Shown here in pieces: positions 26,564 through 34,175 of a stretch of DNA of 62,022 nucleotides (position 1 is the first letter of the stretch; every line of letters begins with the position of its first letter). The position numbers and the translations under genes are program-made. The notes beneath the pieces were generated by a model, which had not been told where the DNA came from, ran no database searches, and saw only the letters and a program-made list of their open reading frames with translations. Source of the stretch: UMGS1387 sp045539625 (GTDB lineage Bacteria > Bacillota > Clostridia > Oscillospirales > CAG-382). Where the stretch lies: the NCBI GenBank assembly GCA_045539625.1, contig JAZQFS010000056.1:1-62022 (forward strand), read 5' to 3'.

Positions 26564-28708
26564 TTACTTTAAAAGCATTTTATCTGCTGTATTAAAACCG
26601 TTTTCGGTCAGAAAATCATACATTGCATGAACCTTAAAGCCGTCATAGTCCTAGCACCTGTGACTGTCACAGCCGATACTTATAACGGTCCCGGCTTTTT
26701 TGACCGTATTCTGCTTATCTGCATCCTTCATAAAATCCAAAACATACTGATGCTCACGATAGCCATGAATGCTGTCATAGGTCACATTCATTTCCCAAAA
26801 GATTCCGTTATCGGTAAGGCTCTTGAAAAACTCATAACAGTCAAAGCCGTACAAATCGCAATAAGCAAATAAATCTGTATGAGCTATTCCGCAAGGAATT
26901 CCGAGATTTTTGCAAAAGCCGATTAAATCGCTTCCGACGAAGCTTTGAGGATCGGTTATGTGCTCAATAAGGCAATAATCAAAATTACAGATTTGCGTTT
27001 TATCGGTTATGTCAAACAAATGAGGAAGTGTTGCAATTTCAATACCGCAAATCACTCGAATTCTGTCTGCGTAAGTTTTTGCAAAACCCCTCATTTCTTG
27101 CAAATACTGCTCTTTTCTGTCACCGATGCCGTAATTGTGGTCGCATATGCCCAGCACCGATATGCCGTTATGAATTGCAGTTTCAATTAAGTCCTTTGGG
27201 TTATCCCTGCCGCAATTGCTGTAATATGTGTGAGAATGAATATCAAAAACTTTGCGTTTTTTATCCCTGTCAAAGGTTTTGAGCGTGGTTTCATAGGCGT
27301 TTTCGGGACGCATTTCAAAAATCACAGGCACCTTATTTATTCTTTCCATTGCCCAGTTTTTGAAAAATGAGCCGTAGCTTATCAGCTTTCCGTATACATC
27401 GGTTATTGGCATATGATTTTCAAAAATTCCGTTTTCATAGGTAACCTGATGAATATGGTAACCGACAATGTATTTTCCCACCGTGGCAAGCCACGTGCTT
27501 ATCTGATAGGTCTGACTGTAAGGAGCGTTGTTTCTTGCGTGACCGATGTCAAAATTAATTCCAACCTTATGTCTGCATTTCTCCGAAAGAGTTTTCATAA
27601 ACAAAAGGCATTCCTGAGGAATATACCCGAATCTTCTGTTTTCATCGGGAGTATCTTTTGACGTCATATGCATATTTTCAACGCCGACAACCACTTTATG
27701 CTCAATACCGTTAATATAATCGGCAAGAAGATTGCAAATTTTGTCAAGGCAATCCTTATCTTCATTTACCGTCTTGACTGACACTATCGGTACATGCTGA
27801 ACAAGTCTTTCTGCTTTAAGTATCTTTGCAATTTCAACGCATCTTGCATATTTTTCATCGACAAAAGCTATACCGTTTTCATAGTAAACTTCAGGTAAGT
27901 GAACCGACAGGTTTTCTCCGCCGCTTTTTCTCCACTTTTCAACAAGAGCACAAAGCCCCGCTTTATCGAAAGAAGCACAACTCGGTCTTAGCTCTATGCA
28001 CTTCAAACCATTCTTTACGGCAAGCTTGATATCTCTTTCTATATCATAGCAAGAAACACCGAAATACGAATACAAATCAGTGGGTACGGGAGAAAAATAA
28101 TATGCTTTTCTGCCTTTTGAGGTTGCTGTATCATAATAGTAGATACAACAATTCTCACCGATAGCTTTATCAGGGTCCATAGCCTGAAGGCTGATGCTGT
28201 TATCATCTTCAAGGCTTTTATGCAAATGACCGTAAAACAGTTTGGTGTCCCTATGATTATTTCTCCAACTAAGCAACTTTTCCCTTGAAGCATCACTTAA
28301 AGAGCTTATAGGGTGATGCATGAAAACGATGCTGTTTTTATCAGCTTGTTCAAGTAAAGAAAGAGTATCATCATCAACATTTCCGTCACAGTCATTGACA
28401 GCAAAAATCACCTGTCCGTCAACAACATTTTTTGTAGGTGACGAAAGCTTTCTTACTGTTTCCTTACTATCGGAGCACCTTAAATCGGAGTTGCCGGGAA
28501 CGTACAAGAACGGAATTTCAAGACTGTTAAGTTTATTTAAAAAATCTTTATACACAGTTTCATTTCCGTCGCAGGTAACATCCCCTGCATATACAATGCA
28601 GTCTGCACCCTTTTTACGTATGTCTTCTATTGCCCAATCAAGAACATCGTACTGCAAAGCACCCTTTTCACAAGGCAGATGCAAATCGCACATAAAGCAT
28701 ATTTTCAT
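26564..28708 (-). CDS. Three-domain metallophosphoesterase / TIM-barrel / PHP protein with an in-frame TAG
   Basis: Domains in order: calcineurin-like metallophosphoesterase (1-205: CDLHLPCEKG, YAGDVTCDGN, VPGNSD, HHPISS, YGHLHKS), AP endonuclease-like TIM barrel (about 215-475: CIELRPSC, VGVENMHMT, VGINFDIGHARNN, GYHIHQV) and PHP phosphoesterase (about 485-714: FDIHSHTYYSNCG, GICDHNY, CGIEIA, GIAHTDLF, IGCDSH). The conventional frame stops at TAG (26651-26653), three residues after the metal-binding DSH. The same frame continues 28 residues (DYDGFKVHAMYDFLTENGFN) to TAA at 26564, matching the helix that normally closes a PHP domain. ATG 28708 is chosen over GTG 28717 because of GGAG spacing. 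Substrate unknown. Confidence 0.8.
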
Positions 28709-28773
28709 ATACGGCACTCCAATTTATCAAGAACTACGTTATTATACAATTAGGTGATAGGAAAGATGCAGAA

Positions 28774-29283
28774 TCATAACTGTTTTTTTATGAATTCAAC
28801 ATTATCATCTATTGGTTTTGAACCATCTAACTTTATCACCCTACATGAACGTGTATTCAACCACTTTTCAATTTTTTCTGTTGTACGAGCTGCAACAAAA
28901 TTATGAAAAACCTTTTGTTGCTCGTACATATCCCCACCTTTTAATACTCTTTCACCAAATCTGTCATACTCTCGCTTTTTTATTCGTGAAAGGCGAAGTT
29001 CAAGAGGAGCAGAAAGATAAATAACATAATCATAAAACGAATTTATTTTATCTCCAAGGTCTCCGCGTGTTGCGGTAAGCACAACATTTTTGTGTTGTTC
29101 GATATATGAGGTAATAAATTCTCTTACTTCCTCATCAGTACGGCTTTTAGAAAAAGGGATATCTGATTTCAAAAAATAATAATCTTCATCATTAAGAAAT
29201 TGAAAACCAAGTGCGTTAGCTAATTTTATTCCAAGCGTTGTCTTTCCGCTACCATTAAGTCCGCAAATCAAAATTACACTCAA
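28774..29283 (-). CDS. Small P-loop nucleotide kinase-like protein
   Basis: 169 residues with a Walker A motif GLNGSGKTT at residues 8-16 (VILICGLNGSGKTTLGIKLA), a DEDYYF segment and an Arg-rich lid-like stretch (LRLSRIKKREYDRFGERVL). It resembles adenylate, shikimate or zeta-type small-molecule kinases, but the substrate cannot be named. The start is TTG at 29283, two bases after the stop of the four-helix-bundle gene, with AAGGGGA upstream inside that gene, so the two are coupled. It ends in TGA. Confidence 0.75.
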   Translation of the reverse strand: MSVILICGLNGSGKTTLGIKLANALGFQFLNDEDYYFLKSDIPFSKSRTDEEVREFITSYIEQHKNVVLTATRGDLGDKINSFYDYVIYLSAPLELRLSRIKKREYDRFGERVLKGGDMYEQQKVFHNFVAARTTEKIEKWLNTRSCRVIKLDGSKPIDDNVEFIKKQL

Positions 29284-29285
29284 AA

Positions 29286-29642
29286 TTATTTCCCCTTAGT
29301 TTTTGCAGTAGTTACAGAAGCAACAAGTAATCTTCTAAATTTTACTGCTTTTTCATACATATCAGAATATTCATACTCGGTTATCATTTTAGTGTCTTTA
29401 AAAAGTCCTAACCAATAATCGCTTTCATAACATTCTTTTAATGCAATTTGAAATTTATTTATAAAATCCGCTTTACTTGCAGCATAATCTGCCTCATAAA
29501 TATTGGCACCAATACTTGTTCCACTTCTTAAGAGTTGATTCAACAATACATTACTTCTTCTGTTTTCCTTGATTTCAGTACAAAGATTTACAATATCAAC
29601 CGCAAATTGTTTTGGCAAATCTACAAGTTTATTCTCTTTTAT
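29286..29642 (-). CDS. Four-helix bundle protein (S23/IVP-avd-like family), probable AUA start
   Basis: About 118 residues. FAVDIVNLC, LLNQLLRSGTSIGANIYEADYAASKADFINKFQIALKECYESDYWL is the hallmark of the four-helix-bundle family first seen in 23S rRNA intervening sequences and related to the avd accessory protein of retroelements. Family members begin MKEN..., and here the frame has AUA-AAA-GAG-AAT (29642-29631) with GGAG seven bases upstream, so AUA is the likely start; an internal TTG at 29618 is the alternative. The gene is preceded directly by an array of eight hairpins (29659-29840). Family function is uncertain; pentameric nucleic acid-binding bundles are known. Confidence 0.78.
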   Translation of the reverse strand: MKENKLVDLPKQFAVDIVNLCTEIKENRRSNVLLNQLLRSGTSIGANIYEADYAASKADFINKFQIALKECYESDYWLGLFKDTKMITEYEYSDMYEKAVKFRRLLVASVTTAKTKGK

Positions 29643-29658
29643 GTCTTTTCTCCATTAA

Positions 29659-29840
29659 ATGAATTGACAACTATCGTTGTCATGAATTGGCTAAAGCCAT
29701 GAATTGTTGCTAACGCAACATGAATTAAATTGCCTTTATAATGCACGAAGTGCAATTCATGAGCCGTAAGGCTCAATTCATGAAATCTTTGATTTCAATT
29801 CATGCCGAAGGCAATTCATTGAGTTTGCTTTGCAAACTCA
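29659..29840. repeat. Array of eight small hairpins separated by ATGAATT / AATTCAT
   Basis: Eight perfect stems with 3-4 base loops at 29666-29681, 29689-29698, 29706-29719, 29742-29754, 29761-29774, 29782-29796, 29804-29812 and 29821-29839. All stems differ in sequence. The 7-base separator is constant: ATGAATT four times before position 29727 and its reverse complement AATTCAT four times after it, so the array is an inverted pair of half-arrays around an AT-rich centre (29727-29741). It fills the gap between the acyl-CoA-synthetase fusion and the four-helix-bundle gene. It is not CRISPR: units are 17-23 bases and palindromic. Confidence 0.88.
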
Positions 29841-29868
29841 TTATAACACAATATTAAGAATAATTCAA

Positions 29869-32367
29869 CTATTCTTTATTAAGTCCCAGCTTTGCTGCCG
29901 CCTCTTCTCGCATCTTATATTTCAAAATCTTACCTGCGGCATTCATGGGGAATTCCTTGACAAAGTCGATGTATCGGGGAACTTTATGCTTAGCAAGGCT
30001 TGCAACAATAAAGTCCTTCATTTCCCTTTCTGTCATCTCTTCCCCGTCTTTAAGGATAATACAAGCCATTATCTCTTCGCCGTACTGCTTGTCGGGAACG
30101 CCGATAACCTGAACATCCTTAACCTTGGGATTGGTATAAATAAACTCTTCTATTTCCTTGGGGTAAATGTTTTCGCCGCCTCGGATAATCATATCCTTAA
30201 GTCTGCCTGTAATGCGGTAGTTACCGTTGGCATCTCGGCAAGCAAGGTCGCCTGAGTGAAGCCAGCCGTTTTCGTCAATGGCAGCAGCAGTGGCCTCGGG
30301 CATTTTATAGTAACCCTTCATTATATTGTAGCCTCTTGCAACAAACTCGCCGTTTACTCCGTCAGGCACATCAAGTCCCGTTTCAGGGTCAATTACCTTA
30401 CACTCAACATTTGCAAATGCACTTCCGACGGTTTCTGTTCTGACGGTGAGGTCATCATAGTAAGAACTCATTGTACAGCCGGGGCTTGCTTCGGTCTGAC
30501 CGTATACGGATACTATATGTTTCATACCCATAGGACCTGTTGCAGCGAGCTTCATAAGGTCGGCAGGACAGTTGGCACCTGCCATAATACCTACTCTCAT
30601 ATGGCTGAAATCTGTTTTCTCAAAATCAGGGTGTTGCATCATTGCTATAAACATTGTGGGAACGCCGTTAAAGGCTGTAATATGCTCCTGATTTATGCAG
30701 GCAAGAGAAGATTTGGGCGAAAAATATGGCATGGGACACATAGTTGCACCGTGAGTCATTGATGAAGTCATTGACAGCACCATTCCGAAGCAATGGAACA
30801 TAGGCACTTGAATCATCATACGGTCAGCGGTAGACAAATCCATATGGTCACCGATATATTTACCGTTATTTACTACGTTGTAATGTGTAAGCATAACGCC
30901 CTTGGGAAAACCTGTTGTACCTGAGGTGTACTGCATATTGCATACATCGTGAATATCAACCTCGGCGGCCATTCTGTATATTTTCTCAACAGGAACGTCG
31001 TTTGCTCTCTGCATTGCTTCGTTCCATTCAAGACATCCCTGCATTTTAAAGCCTACCGTGATTACATTTCTCAGCATGGGAAGCTTTTTGCAGTGAAGAG
31101 GTTTTCCGGGTACGGTGTTTTCAAGCTCAGGACAAAGGCGCTTTATGGCATCGGCGTAGTCTGAGTCCTTGAACGAATCAATCATAACAAGTGTATGAGT
31201 ATCCGACTGCTTGAGAAGGTATTCAATTTCGTGAATTTTATAGGCAGTATTAACCGTAACAAGAACAGCACCGATTTTTACGGTAGCCCAGAAAGTAAGA
31301 TACCACTGAGGAATATTTGTGGTCCAGATTGCAACGTGACTTCCTGCCTTAACGCCCATTGAAACAAGTGCACGTGCTACGTCGTCAACATCATCACGGA
31401 ATTCCGAATATGTTCTTGTATAGTCCAGCGTTGTATACTTAAAACAGTACTGATCGGGGAATCTGTCAACCATTTCGTCAAGTACCTGAGAGAAGGTCTT
31501 TTCAATAACGATATCCTTTTTCCATACGTATTTACCTGTGCCTGCCTCATTATACTGACAAGGCTTGAAATTCTTATCGGGATCACCGAAGGATTCAAGA
31601 TATTCGGCAAACTGAGGGAAAATAATATCAGGCTCGCCGATTTCCTCCATCCACTTAGGATCCCACTCAAGGCTCATATATCCGTCATAATTTACAGAGC
31701 GAAGAGCGTTCATAACTTCGTTAAAAGGAAGTTCACCCTCACCCATAAGGGTATATTCAATATGATCACCATCATGTATGGCGTCCTTCATATGCACGTG
31801 CATAACGCTTGCACCAAGGTTTTGAATCGACTTTTCAGCCTTCTCTCCTGCAACCATACAAGTATGATATACGTCCCACAGTGCACCGACGCTGTCGCTG
31901 GCAAATGTTCCCAGAAGCTCTTTAAGGTTATCGGTGTTTGCAAAAACACCCATAGTTTCAACGAGGAGAACTATTCCCTCTTCTTCAGCAACAGGTACAA
32001 GCTTTTCAAGATTAGTTACAGCTTTTTCAACCGTAATCTGTGCATCCTTTGCATATACTCTTATGAAAGGTATCTTCATTGTATTTGCAACATCAATACA
32101 ATATTCAAGCTCCTTGAGCATAGCACTTTCATCGTCAGCGGAAATATCGCAGGCAGAGTCCATACATACAAGCTCAATTCCCGATTCATAAAGCTTCTTT
32201 TTTGTCGCAGAGCTGTTATATTTATCGAAAGCACCACCCTTATCCTCAAAGCCTGTGTTGGCAAGATCTGTAAGCTCAATACCCGAAAAACCGTATTCCT
32301 TGGCAGTGGTTATATATTCATCAAAATCACGGCAGTTCCAGCCTTTGATTGAAAATGAAAGTTTCAT
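29869..32367 (-). CDS. Fusion of a sugar isomerase-like TIM barrel with an AMP-forming acyl-CoA synthetase
   Basis: About 832 residues. Residues 1-265 are a sugar-phosphate isomerase/epimerase-like barrel (GFSGIELTDLAN, VLLVETMGVF, LWDVYHT, VMHVHMKDA). Residues about 285-830 are an adenylate-forming enzyme with YTSGTTGFPKG (about 480), YGQTEASPG, HSGDLA, ITGRLKDMIIRGGENIYP and the catalytic Lys in AAGKILKYK, resembling medium/long-chain acyl-CoA synthetases. ATG 32367 is preferred because AAAGG directly abuts the first ATG at 32376. The gene follows the IPMS-like gene by 21 bases and shares its leucine T-box. The frame ends at TAG; if TAG is sense, five more residues follow to TAA at 29854. 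Confidence 0.83.
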   Translation of the reverse strand: MKLSFSIKGWNCRDFDEYITTAKEYGFSGIELTDLANTGFEDKGGAFDKYNSSATKKKLYESGIELVCMDSACDISADDESAMLKELEYCIDVANTMKIPFIRVYAKDAQITVEKAVTNLEKLVPVAEEEGIVLLVETMGVFANTDNLKELLGTFASDSVGALWDVYHTCMVAGEKAEKSIQNLGASVMHVHMKDAIHDGDHIEYTLMGEGELPFNEVMNALRSVNYDGYMSLEWDPKWMEEIGEPDIIFPQFAEYLESFGDPDKNFKPCQYNEAGTGKYVWKKDIVIEKTFSQVLDEMVDRFPDQYCFKYTTLDYTRTYSEFRDDVDDVARALVSMGVKAGSHVAIWTTNIPQWYLTFWATVKIGAVLVTVNTAYKIHEIEYLLKQSDTHTLVMIDSFKDSDYADAIKRLCPELENTVPGKPLHCKKLPMLRNVITVGFKMQGCLEWNEAMQRANDVPVEKIYRMAAEVDIHDVCNMQYTSGTTGFPKGVMLTHYNVVNNGKYIGDHMDLSTADRMMIQVPMFHCFGMVLSMTSSMTHGATMCPMPYFSPKSSLACINQEHITAFNGVPTMFIAMMQHPDFEKTDFSHMRVGIMAGANCPADLMKLAATGPMGMKHIVSVYGQTEASPGCTMSSYYDDLTVRTETVGSAFANVECKVIDPETGLDVPDGVNGEFVARGYNIMKGYYKMPEATAAAIDENGWLHSGDLACRDANGNYRITGRLKDMIIRGGENIYPKEIEEFIYTNPKVKDVQVIGVPDKQYGEEIMACIILKDGEEMTEREMKDFIVASLAKHKVPRYIDFVKEFPMNAAGKILKYKMREEAAAKLGLNKE

Positions 32368-32388
32368 TGAATTCATCCTTTCAAAAAG

Positions 32389-33795
32389 TTACACGTTCTG
32401 TTCAAATACCATTTTGTTTACTGCACTTATATACGCTCTTATACTTGCTCCGATAATGTCGGTTGAAAGACCGTTACCCGAGTAAACCTTACCGTCAGCC
32501 TTAAGCTTGACGATTGCATTACCTATTGCCTCAGTTCCCTGAGTTACGGACTGAATTCTGAAGTCATCAAGTTCATAGTGACTGCCGAGAATTTGTTCAA
32601 TTGCAAGAAACGCCGCATCAATAGGACCGTCGCCGATACACACGCCTGCAAGGATTTTACCATCCTTTTCAAGCTGAATGTTTGCTGTCGAGCTGATTAC
32701 GTTACCGCTGTTAATAACGTAGGAAACGAGCTTATAAGTTGCTGGTACCTGCATGGCACTGTTAGCAACAATGGCATCAAGCTCGCGAAGATTGATACTC
32801 TTTTTCTGAGCCGAGCTCTTGAATTCCTCATAAACCTTCTGCAAATCGTCCTCCGAAAGATCGTATCCGAGAGAAACAACTGCATCGGAAAGAGTTGAAA
32901 TATCTGTAAATTCATTAAGTGAGTATCCGTCATTGCTGTCATTTTCATCTGCAACAACTGATGATGAGGACTTACCTTCGCAAATCCATTCAATTTGCTT
33001 TGCAACTCTGTGAAACTCAGTAAGGCTCACATCGACGCAAACGCCAACGGATTCGCCTCTTGCACGGATAATTTTAAGAACAGCCTCAAGTGAAGGTGCA
33101 TCGCTCTTACACGATGCTGTCTTTACTTCATCAACACCGGCTTTTGCAGCAGCAAAAACAGTAGATACTGCCATTCCCAGATTATCGGAAGCATTAATGG
33201 CGATTTTCACATTGGAAAGTGCGGGAATATCTTCCTTAAGCTTTGCAATAAGCTCTGCAAACTCTTCCGTTGTAGTTTCACCTGCCGTGTCACAGAAAGT
33301 AACTGTTGCAGCACCTGCATCAATTGCAGAAGAAACTGCTTTGTTGAGAAAATCACCGTCACTTCTTGTTGAGTCTACGGCGACAAATTCAACATCGTCA
33401 CATACACTCTTTGCTTTTGAAACAACATCAGTTATCATTTCAAGAATCTTATCAGGCTTCTTATGGCAAACATATTCCATCTGAACGGTTGACATAGGAA
33501 CATTAACCTGAAGTCTTGCCTTCTTAGCATTCTTAATTAGCTCGAAAGCCTCAGCAGCTCCGTTGTCAGTAAGTGCTACAGGCAGACAAATTGTACTGTT
33601 CTTGACGCAAGAGCATATTGTTCTTACAAGAACACCGTCAACCTTTGAGCCCGAAACGGGAGCAAGCTCAATCACAGAAACCTTCAGCTTATCAAGCAGC
33701 TTTGCTATCTCGATTTTTTCTTTGAAGCTGAGGTTATATGTACCTGCCGCCTGCTTAAGTGTCATGTCGGAAATAATCAGATTTTTCATAGCCAT
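32389..33795 (-). CDS. 2-Isopropylmalate synthase-like protein lacking canonical catalytic residues
   Basis: 468 residues: a HMGL-like barrel (1-275) and a LeuA allosteric domain (about 330-465, YKLVSYVINSGN, IGDGPIDAAFLAIEQ, TDIIGASIRAYI). In true IPMS the start reads DTTLRDGEQ and the metal site HCHNDLG; here these are DMTLKQAAG and NASDNLG, so the catalytic Arg and both metal-binding His are gone, and the barrel Glu in DVEFSPED is Val. The frame is intact, with AGGAAGG before the ATG. A T-box with a CTC (Leu) specifier precedes it. It is probably a leucine-responsive pseudoenzyme or a divergent enzyme; no pathway gene lies beside it. Confidence 0.8.
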   Translation of the reverse strand: MAMKNLIISDMTLKQAAGTYNLSFKEKIEIAKLLDKLKVSVIELAPVSGSKVDGVLVRTICSCVKNSTICLPVALTDNGAAEAFELIKNAKKARLQVNVPMSTVQMEYVCHKKPDKILEMITDVVSKAKSVCDDVEFVAVDSTRSDGDFLNKAVSSAIDAGAATVTFCDTAGETTTEEFAELIAKLKEDIPALSNVKIAINASDNLGMAVSTVFAAAKAGVDEVKTASCKSDAPSLEAVLKIIRARGESVGVCVDVSLTEFHRVAKQIEWICEGKSSSSVVADENDSNDGYSLNEFTDISTLSDAVVSLGYDLSEDDLQKVYEEFKSSAQKKSINLRELDAIVANSAMQVPATYKLVSYVINSGNVISSTANIQLEKDGKILAGVCIGDGPIDAAFLAIEQILGSHYELDDFRIQSVTQGTEAIGNAIVKLKADGKVYSGNGLSTDIIGASIRAYISAVNKMVFEQNV

Positions 33796-33824
33796 TTTCC
33801 TTCCTGATAAATGAAATACTAAAA

Positions 33825-34087
33825 AAATAAGTCCCTGAGCATAAACTCAGGGACAGAATAAACTGCGGTACCACCCTATTTGCTGTCACATAACAGCCTC
33901 TCATCGAATTCTAACAAATTCTGCTCATATAACGGTGAGAACCGTAGCCGCTTACTAGTTGCCATTCAGCAGCTCTGCTTTGGAACGAGACTGTGCAAAA
34001 ACGTACTGTACCGAATTTCACCAAACATCGGCTCTCTGAAACATCCCGAAGATGCACTTAATTCCTTCATCGCATTTAAAAGATGGT
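33825..34087 (-). ncRNA. T-box leader, Leu specifier (CTC)
   Basis: The conserved T-box AGGGTGGTACCGCAG lies at 33877-33863 and is followed by a strong terminator (GTCCCTGAG...CTCAGGGAC, 33854-33831, then TTATTTTTTT). Upstream are AGAGAGCCGATGTTTGGTG and a Stem I whose specifier loop, between TGCAC and TTCC, reads AGTCTCG; the codon CTC is at 33989-33987. Uncharged tRNA-Leu should promote read-through into the IPMS-like gene and the synthetase fusion. T-box identity is firm; the specifier assignment is by my manual pairing. Confidence 0.88.
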
Positions 34088-34090
34088 AGA

Positions 34091-34119
34091 ATTATAGCAC
34101 ACACATTATATTTTGTCAA
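34091..34119 (-). promoter_or_regulatory. Consensus promoter of the leucine T-box operon
   Basis: TTGACA (34119-34114), 17 bases, TATAAT (34096-34091) on the minus strand, placed directly before the T-box leader. Confidence 0.85.
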
Positions 34120-34140
34120 TACTTTTTTTGAAAATAATCA

Positions 34141-34170
34141 AAAAAAGCCCGAAGAATATCTCTTCGGGCA
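34141..34170 (-). terminator. Terminator of the aspS-gatCAB operon
   Basis: Stem GCCCGAAG/CTTCGGGC with a short loop, followed on the minus strand by TTTTTTTGA, six bases past the gatB stop. Confidence 0.85.
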
Positions 34171-34175
34171 AAAGG

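Noticed and set aside
29659..29840. CRISPR array
   Set aside because: Units are short palindromes of variable stem sequence separated by only 7 constant bases; there are no direct repeats of CRISPR length, no spacers and no cas genes.
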